Assembly: GCA_030267565.1 (NCBI GenBank)
Contig: BRXU01000023.1
Location: 1,711,001-1,775,000, forward strand
Origin: Pleodorina starrii
Taxonomy: Eukaryota; Chlorophyta; Chlorophyceae; Chlamydomonadales; Volvocaceae
Reading direction: 5' to 3'
DNA: 64,000 nucleotides
In this document: piece after piece, positions 11,201-23,300 of the stretch
How the letters are laid out: every line of letters starts with the position of its first letter
How positions within the stretch are numbered: position 1 is the stretch's first letter
Notes under the pieces: generated by a model
Databases searched by the model: none
Told to the model about the DNA's origin: nothing
The model's input: only the letters and a program-made list of their open reading frames with translations
Position numbers and translations under genes: made by a program

Positions 11201-14200
11201 AGTACAGCGCCATGGATGATAAGGAGGTGGCGCAGCAGCGACAACAGCAGCAGCAGCAGCAGGGTGCGTCGGGGCGGCCGGGTCGGTGGGCCCGGGGGGG
11301 GGGAAGTTGGCTGGTGGGATGGTGGGCGGGGCTGGGCGGGACGGGGTTGAGAAGGAAAGACGAGCCGCAGCCAAGGAGCTGAGGCGACCGTTGGCGGGGC
11401 GGGGACCGGGCGGATAGCTGGGTGGCCAGGTTGGAGTCAGGGTGGGTCAGGGAGGGCTTAGGGGTCGGAGTCGCCGTCAGCTCGGTGCCTTCCAACCGTG
11501 GTTCTCCTCCTCCTCCTCCCCCTCCCCCTCCCCCTCCCAAGATGTGTGTTTGCCTTGTTGTCCTGTCTGCGTGTCCCCTGTCGCCGCTTCGGGACGGGAA
11601 CATGGGTTGGGGTGAGTGGGTGCGCAGGCGGCGGCGGCGGCGGCGAGGGCGACGACGGCGACGACGAGTCCGGGGGCGCCTTGGCCGACTTTGGCAGCGG
11701 CGATGCTGCGGTGGTCAAGGGCTTCCGGTTGGACGTGTTGGCTGCTCGGCGGCCGCAGCTGCGTCAGGAGCTGCTCACCTTCAGGGACCAGCTGGTGGCG
11801 GCGGATGACGACGAGGCGGCACTCAAGGTGTGTGTGGGGAAGATTGGGGGTGCGGGTGGGGGTGCGGGTGCGGGGTGGTTTCCCTCCCTGTGCTGGCCAG
11901 TCAGTCAGCCTCCTTTATTGGGCTGTTGTTTTCTCCCCTCCCGTCCCCCGCCCCCCTCCCCTCCCTTGCCTCAACTGGTCTCTCAATACCAACCTCCTTG
12001 TCTCCTCCCCTCCCCCCGCTGCCTCTCTCTCCCCCCCCCTCTCTCCCCCCCCCAGGTGTGGGACCTTCGCGATGTGGGTCTTCAGGCCACTCAGCGCATC
12101 CTGGGCTCCTCCGACCCTCTGGCGCTGCTGGCGGAATTGTCGCAGAACTTCCCGGGCATTGTGTCCAGTCTGTCGCGACAGGTGACTGGGGACTGGGGAC
12201 TGGGACATTGGGAGTTGGGGGAGAGCTGGACATGGACTGAGAGCGCGGGGGCCAAGGGGGATCAGTCGGTGCAGGTGGGGTTAAGGGTTTCGCTGGGCGC
12301 GTACGGAAATAGGATGTGTGTGGCTGCTTTGGGAAGACCACCCGGAAGACTCTCTCGGTTACCATTCCCCTTCCCCCTCCCTGCCCTGCCCTCCCCTACC
12401 CTCCTGCCCTCCCTTCCCCTCTCCCCTGCCCTGCCAACTCCCACCCGGCGGGTTCCGGTGTTGAGCTCAGGTGGTGAGCTCCTCTCTGCGCTCCGCCGTG
12501 GGCCACAACCAGCAGTTCCTGTCGGCAGGTGCCAACTTCCTGCTGCTCAACGGTCTGGCGGTTGATGTCAACAACCTGGACTTCTTCGGTGAGGGGGTGG
12601 GAGGAGGTGGTGGGGGTTGGGGGTACCGGTATGGACAGCAGCAGCTGGAGGGAGGGAGGGAGGGAGGGAGGGAGGGAGGGAGGGAGGAGGGAAGGGCTGG
12701 GGGCGGGGTGGGAGGTGCGGGAGTGCGGGTGCCTGGCTGCATGGGCCATGAAGAAGGGGAGAAGAGAACACACCCACCACAATGGTGGGCGCCCCAACCA
12801 ACCAACCATCCATCCATCCATCCATCCATGCATGCATTTAACCATCTTGTCTGGCCGCCAGACTCCACTCGTTCCCCTTGTCTCTCCGCAACTCTGCCTC
12901 CGCAATTTCCGCGTCCGCGCCGTGCCTACCGGCATTCCATCATTTACGACTGTCGCACTCTGCAACCTCTCCTCCTCCCCCGTCCCCCCCACCCCCCACC
13001 CTCCGCAGGCTTCCTGGCCCGGCTGCGTTCCGAGTTGCGGCTGCGCGACACGCTGGTGGGAGCCCCCCTGGAGCTGCCCCCCGCGCTGGCGCAGCAGCTG
13101 CTGGCGCTGCGAGCGGAGGAGGGCGGCGCGGGGGCGGGGGCGGCAGGGGCAGGAGGAGGCGGAGGAGGCGATGCGGAGCCGCGCCTCAGCCTGGGCTCCT
13201 CCAGGTGCGGTGCAGTGCGGTACTGCGGTACTGCGGTACTGCCCCAGTGGGTGGGCGGGTGGGTGGGTGTCAGGGCGGCAACAACGTGCTGAAAGGGAGA
13301 GGGGTCGTGACGGAGGTTCCATTGGGGGGCGCTTTGCTTTGCCGGTGAGAGTTGAGACTGTTGCCGAGTCGGACCTTTCTTGAAGGGGGGGGGTTGACGA
13401 TGATAATGGGAAAGGTGATGCATGCCTGGCTGGCCCCCGAAAGCCCCCGCAGTGAAACCTCCACGAGCAGCCCGCCGCGACGTCGGGCCTGACACCCGCA
13501 TCCCCCTTCCCTGCCTCCTCCCCTGCCCCCGCCCCTGCCCCCTCCCCTGCCCCCTCCTCTGCCGGTTGCAGCACCATGGCTACGCACGTTGCCTTCTTGA
13601 ACGACCTGGAGCGCGATTCCAAGTAAGGGCATCGTACCTTGGGGCCATACCTTGTCTGCCGAGTTTCGCGGTTCCCTACTGCCCTTGCTGCTGGCCCTGT
13701 CCGCGGCAAGCTGCCATGCCCTGACCATGCCCTGACCATGCCCTGACCATGCCCTGACCATGCCCTGACCATGCCCTGACCATGCCCTGACCATGCCCTG
13801 ACCATGCCCTGACCATGCCCTGACCGTGCCCTGACCGTGCCTCCTGACTCTGCAATCCATCTTTGCTGCCTTCCCTCCTGGGGAGAGTGAGTCGCGTGCG
13901 CACAGCTGCTCCTGAAGCCTCCCCCCTCCGTCCGCGCCCCCCCCTGTCCCCCGGGGTGCTGCTCGCTGCTGGCTGCCGCTCCTCGCAGGTACCAGCGCTT
14001 CGGTCGCAACCTGGGGGACCTGCTCAACACCTTCCCGGGCCGGTGAGCGCTTTGGGCTGTAGGGATGGGGGAACGGAAGGGAGGCGGGGGGGTTGGGAAG
14101 GACGCCACCGCCCCGCCGGCATCGCAGCCGCGTCTCGCCCCTTGCTGGCTTCCCCCTCCCCCTTCCAACCTACACGCCCTTCCCGCCGTCCCTCCTCTGC

Positions 14201-14367
14201 CACACAGCCACAGCCCTTCACACACGCGTGCGCGCCTGCCTGCCTGCCCTCTTTTAACTAGCCGGGTAGCCCCCAGTTTGTCTGTCTGTCGGTCGCTCGT
14301 CGCCTGACGCTCTCGCTCCCCTGCCTTGTGCCGCGCTGCGGTGTGCTATGTGTGTGTGTGTGCATCC

Positions 14368-14398
<31 letters not shown>

Positions 14399-17300
14399 GG
14401 GCCCGGTGGTACAGCCTGCGGCCGCTTGCCCTCAACGTGTTCACCTCGGTGGTGGTTTCGGAGCCGCTGTGCGCCTCCGCCCTGGAGCTGGCCATGAACC
14501 TGGACCGCATGTGGCAGGGCGGCTACCCCATCCGCTTCGGTGCGTGGTGACAGGGGTGGTGGGGTGGAGGTGGGGTGGGGGTGGGGGTTGGTATGCGGCG
14601 GAGGGCGCTTCGCTGCGCTGATCGAATAGCATCGCATGCGAGGGTCAGGGGGTTCAGACACGTGTGCACACGCACCCCCACATCAGCGCTCCTGATAGCA
14701 CACGTGCGCCCCAACTTTATATCAACACAGCGTCTCTCCGGCCACCTTCCATGACCGCAGCCGTCGCGTTTCTCACGTGCCCTCCTCCCTCTCCTCCACT
14801 TGCGGACCACCGCGTGTGTGTCCGCACCCCCCCCCTCCTGCCCCACCCCCTCTCCACCCCCTCATCACCCCCTCATCACCCCCTCAACACCCCCCACCCC
14901 CTCAACACCCCCTCAACACCCCTCCATCCCCATCTCAACCCCCCCCGCTGTTCTTTTGCAGATGAGACGGAATTCTTTTGTTACGTTACCGTTCACGGGC
15001 TCCGGCCTATACGTGGATAACCCCCCGCATGCAGGTGTTGTCTTCCACCTGCCCGCGGTGGTCTCCCGGCTGGTGCAGCACCGCAAGCACCCCTACCTGC
15101 AGTCGGTGGTGCCCACCTGGGAGGAGATGGACGCCAGGTGGGGCGCTTTGGGGGGCTTAGGGGTGGGTGGGAGCGAGGCTGCATCGGCATTTCGTCCGTC
15201 CGTCCGTTCGTCCGTCCGCGAGGTGTGGCGGGCACACGGTGGGGAGGGGGTGCGGGTAGCACACGGCTTGCGGGGTGCTGATGCCTTCCTGGGGATATTG
15301 AAGGGCTCCGGGATGTCCTGGGATGTCCTGCGATGGGATGTGAAGGGATGTGAAGGGATGTGAAGGGGATCCCACTTCGGGACTGCTTGGGGCTGCTTGC
15401 ACGCACTGGCGAGGAGCGAGGAGCAAAGGGCGAAGGGCGCAGGGCGATCACCCTGGTGCCTGAGAGCCAGCAATGCCGGTGCTGCTGCTGCGGGTCGGGG
15501 TCGGGGTAGGCCCAGGGCGGTGCCTTCCGACCGCCAACCGGACTCGGGGGCCTCCCAAGTCCCAACCAAGCTCCCCGACTCCGTGGCTGGTTAAGAGGGG
15601 GGGGGTTCGGGTGGTCGGGGATGCAGCCAGGTCCAGCGACCCCTTGCACAGCTAACCTTTCCCCGACCCGACCCGAACCATCTGCTGCGCTGCTGTGTGA
15701 GGCCCTATGCCCGCATTCCCAGCGACGCCCTTGCCCCGCCCCCCACCCAACCCACCCCCGCAGCGAGCGCTTCGGCCGAGGCTTCGCCACGCTCAGGACG
15801 GCGTTCGGCCCCGCTGCCGCCTGGCGCATGTGGTTTGATGCGGCGGAGGCGGTCACGTAAGTGCCTCCGTTGCAAGTCCCCTACAATCTTAGAGACATCG
15901 GGGTCGGCTTGGGTTTTGGATTTGGGTTGGGTTGAGCTGGGCTGGGGTCGGGTTGAGTTGGGTTGGGGTTGGGTTGTTGTGCGGCGCCTCCGGAGCGCCT
16001 ACCGTATCTTGAGTGTGGCGCAGAGACACGTGCGGCGGCGGCGGCGGTGTCGGGGGGTTGCCCCGGGCTACCCTGCACTGCACCACACGCCTCTGCGCCT
16101 CCACGCCCGAACCCCTTTCTCGGCCTGGGCTGTGCGGTGACACGCCTCAACGCCGGAACCCCTTCTTCCTCGGGCTCTGCGGGGACATGCAACAACTGCA
16201 GCTGCGCACGTAGGGTTGTAGGAGATCCGGGGCAGAGAGAGCCGCGGCCATTCCGCCTTCGGTCTGTTGTTTCTCAACCCCCCTCCTTCCTCCTTTCCGC
16301 CCCGCCCCCACCCCCCTCTTGCAAATTTACTCTTCAAACCCCCCCTTCTCAGCTCCGGCTACTACGAGGATCCCAAGCAGGTGGTGGAGCTGGCCTTCAG
16401 CTCCGCCTGGGCAGCCGCAGCCCGCAGCCCGCCCCCCGGCGCACGTGCCAAGGCGGCGGCCCGCAAGAGCGCCGCCGACGCGCTCAAGATGCTGCAGGAG
16501 GGGGCGGGATACGCCGCAGAGGTACGCACTGCACCGACCCGACTCCACACCGACCCGCAGGGACCAGGGGCGCCGGGAAAGCCCTATCCACGCCACGGGG
16601 CCACGCGCCACCGACCGGTACCGCCTCGCCCCCGCACCCTCGCGCCCCCTCACGCCCCCTGGGTCCGTTCGCTAACGCCGTCTCCGTCTCCGCTGCGGTA
16701 TTTTCATTTTACCCTTCGCTCCCCCCCCCTGCGCCCCCTCGCGCCCTCTCGCGCCCCCTCGTCCGCAGGTGGGCATGCAGCTGAGCGAGACCGCGTCCTG
16801 GCTGCTGGCCAAGGGCCTCGTGCAGCCACCGCCCATCGCAGCGGCCGAGGACACCGCGGTGGCGGCGGGGGAGGAGGACCAGGAGCGCTGCTCGGCGGAT
16901 CCGGTGGTGTGGCTCAACGGCCTCACCGGCAAGGCGGGCGGCTCGCAGCCGGCGGAGGACCTCATGTACAAGTGAGTGGGGGGGCGGGGGGGGTGAGGGA
17001 CAACTGCTGCACAGGCTGTGTGAGGGAGAGGGAGGGGAGAGGGAGGGGGGCTCCGAGGACGGCCGTGGCGTGTGTGTATGTATGTGTGTGTGACTGTGTT
17101 TGTGTGTTAGCAAGCGGTGCGCTCCCTCCCAAGGGGTGTCAGGGAGGGCGCTTGTTTTAACGGATGCGACCCTGGGACCCTCGTAAATTTACGAGGAAAA
17201 GGAGAAAAACCGCTCGTGGAGAAGAAGGCACGATGCGGGGGAGGAGGGGGGGAGGGGGAACCGCCGCTCTCGTCCAAACAAGCAACCACCCACTGCCTGC

Positions 17301-20300
17301 CCCGACGCATGCGCCCGGCCTGCCCCTGCACCCCCACCCAATTTTTTACCCGCCCACACACCCGCCCCCCCCTTCCCCTCACGTCCCCCACTCCCTTCCA
17401 CCCCCCCCCCCCCCAGGGTGATGGGCGAGCAGCAGCGGCTCCAGGAGGCCATCTACTTTGGCAAACTGGACGAGCGCAGCAGCGGAGGGGATGTGTTGGC
17501 GGCGGTGCTGGCGCTCCACGGCGCAGTGGAGCGACTCAACCAGCGCATTGTGGGGCCACAGGCGACACGGAATGCGCAGGTGGGGGGTGGGGGGGGGGTT
17601 GAGGGGGGGAGGGTAAAAAAGAAGATCCCGCAGCGTAGGGACGGAGACAGCGGGGGATACGGGTGGGTGGAGGGGTGGGTGGAGGGGTGGGTGGAGGGGG
17701 CTGAATGTCGCTGTGGAGGTATCAACGTGCAGCGCGTGACGGGGCCCCGCACCTGCACACACACCCCTCCCGCTCATGCCGCCGCACTTGGTCCGTCCAG
17801 CCCAGCTGCCTTGCACTTTCGCTTGGTTTCGCTCGGTATTCGTTTGTACAACAATCCGAAAGCGTCCACCTCCCTGTATACAACCCATCCCCCTTTGTTT
17901 CTTCCGGTTTCCCGGTTTCATGAAGGGAGCCAGGGAGGGCTAGCTGCTGCAACCCGTACCAACAACGCATTTCTGTCAATCAAAAGCCCCCTCCTTTACT
18001 TCGCACCCCCCGCCATCCCCCCACACATCCTCACACACACACCCTCCCTCTCCCTCCTCCCTGCCCAGGTTCTCAACCTGGCTCCGCTGCTGCGCCACCC
18101 CGCCCACCACACACTGCGGGCGCTGTACCGCGACGGCGCATCTGAGACCGACTCCGACTCTGAAGAGGCCGCCCCCCCGGCCCACGTGGCGGCGGTGACG
18201 CACTTTGTGGCCGCGGATCTGGCGAGCGAGGAGGGCCAGGGGCTGCTGGCGGAGGTGGGTGAGGGGTGGGCATGTGTGTGTATGTGTGTGGGTGGGTTGG
18301 GTGGGGTTGGGTGAGTGCTGGGCGGGTGGGTTGGGTGGGTTGGGTGGGCGTTAGTCGGGGGGGTGCTCTTCCGTGGGGAGTGCAGGGCAGGGTGCACGCA
18401 CGCCGGTGCTGTCGCTTTCGCCCTCGCCTTCGAGCGCTTTGGAGCCGCACCCTTCCCGCCGCCAACCCCGCAGAACACACCCGCCTAACCTCATTTCCCA
18501 TGCACCAAAACGAATGCTCCCCCCGCCCCCCCCCCCCGCCCCGCAGACCCTCCGCTTCCTGTCCTCCCCCTCCTCCTCCTCGGGTAACGACGTGCGGGTG
18601 GTGCTGGTGGCCAACCCGGCTCAGCCCTCAGCCCCCCCGCCCCTCCTGGAGCTGCTGACTCAGGCGGCGCTGCAGCAGATGAAGCCAATGGAGCAGACGG
18701 GGGGCAGCGGCAGCGGCAGCGGCAGCAGCGGCAGCAGCGGCGACAAGGTGGGACCGGCGGGGCGAAGTGCGTTGCGTTGTGTTGTGATGTGATGTGATGT
18801 GCGATGAAGCCGCCGCAGCTTCGGCACCGTTGGGGGGCCGCGGCAATGGGGAACGGGCAACGGGCCGTGGCTGGCTGGCTGGCTGGTGTTGGTTTCTAAG
18901 GGGGCAGCCAGCCTACCGGCATGTGAATGGGGTGGAGGCCGCTGAACTGCTGCGTGGGGGCCTTCGTCGGCCTTCTTCCGCCGGAGGGCGCGAGGGCGAG
19001 GGCGGCCATCTGGTGGGGTGGAGGGCCGCGGGAACATTCCTGGCCCTGCCCTGCTGTCCCTTCCCTTTTCCTCCCTTTCCTTCCCTTCCCTCTCCTTCCC
19101 CACCACACTCCCCCCCACACACTCCCCCACCGCCTCCCCCCCAGGTCGTTTCCTTCCTGACCCGGCTGTTGGGCGACTCCCCGCTGGTGTCCCGTCTGGC
19201 CGGGGAGCTGGTGGGCGGGTCGGCGGAGGAGGCGCAGGTGGCCATCAAGTACGCGGAGGACGCGGGTGAGAGGGGAGGAGGAGGGGAGGAGAGAGGAGGG
19301 GAGGAGAGAGGAGGAGAGGAGGGGAGAGAGGAGGCGGGGAGAGAAGGGGGAGAGAGGACGAGGGAGAAAGGGGGGAGAAGGGTTATCCACGGATGGTCTG
19401 GAGCCCGTGAAGGCCCGTGAGCTGATGGCGGAGGTACTGGACGGCGGGCGCTAGGAATGCAAGGGAAAGACAGTCGTGGGACAGCAGGTGGCTGTGAGGG
19501 CTGCGAGGGCTTGGGGGCGAAGAGGTGGGCGAGGGGGCTTGAAGCGAGTGAGGCCCAGGCCCGGCCGGCTTGTGCGCCGTGGCTCCATTGGGTGTGTGTG
19601 TGTTGTGGTCCTGTTTTGTTTCTGAAAGCCAGAGAAGATCATACGCAGTGACTGATGCCGTACACACACACCCGTCTGACATTGCGCCACATGGCGGCGT
19701 CGCCGCAGGTCTGGACAGCAAGGCCATCATGTCGTACATTATCACGGCAGTGGACGAGCTCCTGACGCAGCAGGGCACGGTACGCGGCGACGCGCCGTCT
19801 ACGTCGTACCGCGCCGCACAGGCGGACCTGTGCCGTACTGTCTTCAAGCTGGAGCCGGGCGCGGCGGCGGTCATCAGCAACGGCCGGGTGACGCCCGTGT
19901 ACAGGCCGGGCGGCGAGGTGGGGATCGGGGATTTGCGGGTTTGGGGTTCGGGAGGGCGGCTGAGGGAGGCGGTGGTTGGGTCACTCTCCGTTATTGTGGT
20001 CGGGACTGGATCTGTCCTCTCGCAGTTCGGATCTGGCCTCTTCCTTTCCCTCGGTTCCTTGGGCGGCTGTCACCCGTCACTTACCCTGGACATTACCCAC
20101 GCCCTCCTTTCCATGAGCCCACGGCCCCGACCCTTCGCTCCTCTCCGAATCTCCTCCTCCTCCCTCCCTCTCTCCCTCCACGCCTACCAATGTTATACCG
20201 AGCTCTTCGTCATGGCTTGTTCCTTTGGCTCTTTTGGTGCCTGATGGCGGCACCCCGTCCCAACCAGTCGCAATCTGTAGCACACTGTTGTGCGTACCCC

Positions 20301-23300
20301 CTCCCCCTGCGTTGCGTTTCCTCGTCCCGGGCCGTTTTAATTACCCCTACCCTCCCCTCCCCTCCCGCCCCTTCCCCCGCCCCGCCTCCCTCAGGTGTTT
20401 GAGCTGCTTGCTGAGGACCTGGCGCTGCTTCAGATGGTCACCGGGGGCGGTGTGGGGGCGGCGGTGGCCAGGGCTCTGCAGCAGCAGGCGCAGCAGCAGC
20501 AGCAGACCGGGGAGGCAGCGGGAGGCATCCAGGTGCGGCTGACTGGGAAGAAGCTGTGGGCCGGCAGCCGGGCGTGCACCGGGCGTGCACACACACAGTC
20601 CCAAAGGCTCCCCCGTACCGGTACCGGTATGTGCACCACCCCATGCACCTACATCACCAACCGCCATTCCTTTGAATCGTCCTCTTGCACCCCCATCCTC
20701 CCCTCCCGCCCCGTTCACCGAGCCAGCTCACCTTCATCCCAGACCCTGTTGTGGGCCCCTCTTATCCGATCTCCACTTGCCCTCTTGCGTCCCCTCCCCG
20801 CCCCTCCCCGCCCCTCCCTTCCGCACATACATCTCGACCCTGCGCTTCGCCCTCTTGCGTCCCCTCCCCTCCGCTGCGGTATCATTTTCTACTCCCCTCC
20901 CCGCCCCTCTCCATCGCCACCTCAGTCGTGGGTCACCACTTACCCATTGGAACCCACTTACCCGACGCCCCCCCCCCACACACACCCGTGCGCCCACACA
21001 CCCGCTGTCCCCTAAACAGGGTCTTCCCGCCGGTCCGGACGCGCTGTCGGAGCTGTCCGCTGTGGTGACCTCGGTGCTGGGGGCCGCCGCCCGCGCCGCC
21101 GCGCACGAGGGCGGCAGCGGCGTGGGCGGCTCCGTGGGCAGCTCCCGACTGGGTGCGGGTGCCTCGCAGCAGCTGCAGCAGATGATGGGCATGCTGAAGG
21201 GGCAGGCGCTGGAGGTGCGACAGATGCTGGGGGGGGGGGGCGGGGCCGGGCGAAGAGGAGGCCGTGTGGGGGCGGGGCTGGGGGGGGGCCGGGCGTGTTT
21301 GCGCGATGCTGCTCTTTCTTTTTTTTTGGTGCTGCTTGAGAGAGAAAGAGAGAGAGAGAGAGCTCCTTGTTTGGTTGCTGTTGAGAGTTGAGTGCTCCTT
21401 AGCGGGAGCCGGCGACACCGACACCGACACCTGTGCGGTGGGCACGGGCTGGAACAACACGCCGCTGGGCGCTGCGCCGCGCCCAAACATACACACCAGC
21501 CACGCTCCTCCCCCTCCCCCTCCCCCCCCGACTCGGTACAATTTCTCGGTTTGTATCTAACGCCCTTGCTGCTTGCAAGTTGACCTCGTTTTTCTTTTGC
21601 AGACAGAAAGGATTTTTCTGATTTGATACCGTTTACGGGCTCCGGCCTATACGTGGATAACCCCTCCCCGGTCCCCCTCCGCAGGTCTCCGGCGGCCCCG
21701 ACGCTCCCTTCCACCTGGAGGCCGTCCTCAACCCGCTGTCCCGCCCCGCCCAGCGGCTGAGTGCGCTGCTGGTGCTGCTGCGGGAGGCGCTGGGGCCCTC
21801 CATGAGCCTCATACTCAACCCGCAGAGGGACATCACGGAGATGCCGCTCAAGAGCTACTACAGGTGGGTTTAAGGGGGTTTTAGGGGGGTTTTGGTGTTA
21901 GGGTTTAGGGTTTTAGGGACATCGCGGAGATGCCGCTCAAGAGGTGCCCACAGGTGGGAGGGAGCGAGAGCGGTGTAAGGGAGCTAGGGACAGTAACGGG
22001 GAGAGAGAGAGGGAGGGGCGGAGAGGGAGGGTGAGATAGGAGAGGGAAAGACAGGAGAGAGGGACAGAGAAGGAAATTTTTAGTAGGGGCATTGAAGGAG
22101 GCCAGTCGGGGTTGTTTGCGTGCAAGCGTGCGTGCGTGCGCCGTGTGTGCGTGTGTGTGCCTCGCCATGGTGGGGCCCACCGAGCACAGCACAGCAGAGC
22201 ACAGCAGTACCGCTCCCGCCGCCGTCCTTCCGGACCACGTGGCTGGGGGTGGTATATCCCACGCCCGTGCCGACGCCGATCCTCCGTGCTGCGCTGCCCA
22301 AGCCGACCCCCCCCCCTCCCCTCCCCGACTCCCCTTACCCCCTGCCCCTCCCAACCCAAACCAACCCAACCGAATCTACCCCAACCAGTCCCATCCCATC
22401 CCACGCCCATTCCATGTTTCCATGGCCGGCCCCCGACGCAGGTACGCCCTGCCGCAGGGTCTGGGCCCCAGCGGTGGCGGCGGCCCTCCCGGCCCCCCCA
22501 CCGCCTACTTCTCCCGCCTGCCCGCCCGCCGGGTGCTCACTCTCAACCTGGATGCCCCGGAGGCCTGGCTGGTGGAGCCCGCGGCGGCGCTGTACGACAT
22601 GGACAACCTACGGCTGGAGGACGTGGCGGGAGAGGTGAGGGCGAGAGTGAGAGTGAGGTGGAGCGGCGGTGGCGCTGCTGCGGCTGCACTGTCACTGTGG
22701 CGCGTGCGCGAGAGGGCGTGCGGGCGTGCGTGCGTGCGGGAGTGGCGGAGGAGGAAGGCGGGGTTGCTCCCAAGCTCCGATCTGTTCAACTGCCAACGCT
22801 CCACTTGCCCCACCCACACGCACCCATCCACCCAGACGCACTCACCACCCACCTACCCACGGCCCCCGCAGGTCGCCTTTGCTGAGTTCGAGCTGGACGC
22901 GCTGATGTTGACCGGCTCCTGTGTGGACGTAACCGCCTCGGGCCGCATGGTGGGTGGGTGAGAAGAGGCGGGCAAGACGTGGGATGTGGGACTCATTGAG
23001 GCTGCGGCTGCGGATGCATCGCGTTGTCATGCGTGGCGTGGGGCGGGGCGGGGCGAGGCGGGGCGGGCCGCTCGTCGGCCCGGTCGCTGCTTACCCTGTC
23101 CCTCTCCTTTCCTCTCCTCCTCTCATCCCCCAGCCTCCCTCCCTCCCTCGTTCAAACTGTCCTTCCTTGACCTCTTCCCTGCCGCCCTGCCGCCGTTCTT
23201 CCTTCTCCTCCCTCCCCCCCACCCTCCCGCCGCCCCTCAGACCCCTCCCCGCGGTCTGCAGCTGCACCTGGGTACCCCCTCCCAGCCCCACACGGTGGAC

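Larger units (their letters stand above)
8286..11827 (+). other. UGGT: UGGT exons 1-7: signal peptide and first thioredoxin-like region
   Basis: Exons: 8286-8441, 8863-9006, 9526-9612, 10002-10170, 10573-10769, 11116-11263, 11628-11827 (residues 1-367). Exon 1 encodes a basic start, a hydrophobic core ([17 protein letters not shown]) and a likely cleavage after residue 25, then the conserved LLEAVEFL that continues in exon 2 as [13 protein letters not shown]. Exon 4 contains [10 protein letters not shown] and exon 5 [13 protein letters not shown], which align with the first thioredoxin-like domain of plant and animal UGGTs. Exon 6 has the conserved [18 protein letters not shown]. Low-complexity insertions: QQQH repeats in exon 5, a Gln run at the end of exon 6, and Gly/Asp-rich sequence at the start of exon 7. 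Confidence 0.9.
12056..17579 (+). other. UGGT: UGGT exons 8-18: middle thioredoxin-like region
   Basis: Exons: 12056-12181, 12471-12588, 13009-13204, 13572-13622, 13989-14042, 14415-14539, 15035-15137, 15764-15856, 16353-16521, 16769-16971, 17417-17579 (residues 368-834). Conserved blocks are [58 protein letters not shown] (joined across exons 13/14), DPVVWLNGL and [10 protein letters not shown], all in the order found in known UGGTs. A Gly/Ala-rich insertion fills the end of exon 10. Exons 11 and 12 are only 51 and 54 nt. For exon 14 the acceptor at 15034 was chosen because an earlier acceptor-like TTCTTTTGCAG (ending 14961) would lead to an in-frame stop. Confidence 0.9.
18069..21214 (+). 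other. UGGT: UGGT exons 19-24: last thioredoxin-like region
   Basis: Exons: 18069-18254, 18547-18747, 19145-19265, 19709-19917, 20395-20532, 21020-21214 (residues 835-1184). Landmarks are [10 protein letters not shown] in exon 20 and [17 protein letters not shown] in exon 22, the latter matching the very conserved RAVISNGR segment of UGGTs. Exon 20 ends in a Ser/Gly repeat ([13 protein letters not shown]), exon 23 has a Gln run and exon 24 a Gly/Ser linker. These are presumably flexible surface loops. Confidence 0.85.

Noticed and set aside
14962..15020. An earlier acceptor at 14961 that would extend UGGT exon 14 upstream
   Set aside because: It matches phase but runs into TAA at 15018-15020 before reaching the conserved sequence. 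The acceptor at 15034 gives the conserved RFGVVF join.
21869..21918. True telomere or chromosome end
   Set aside because: Only a short degenerate tract inside an intron with intact gene sequence on both sides.
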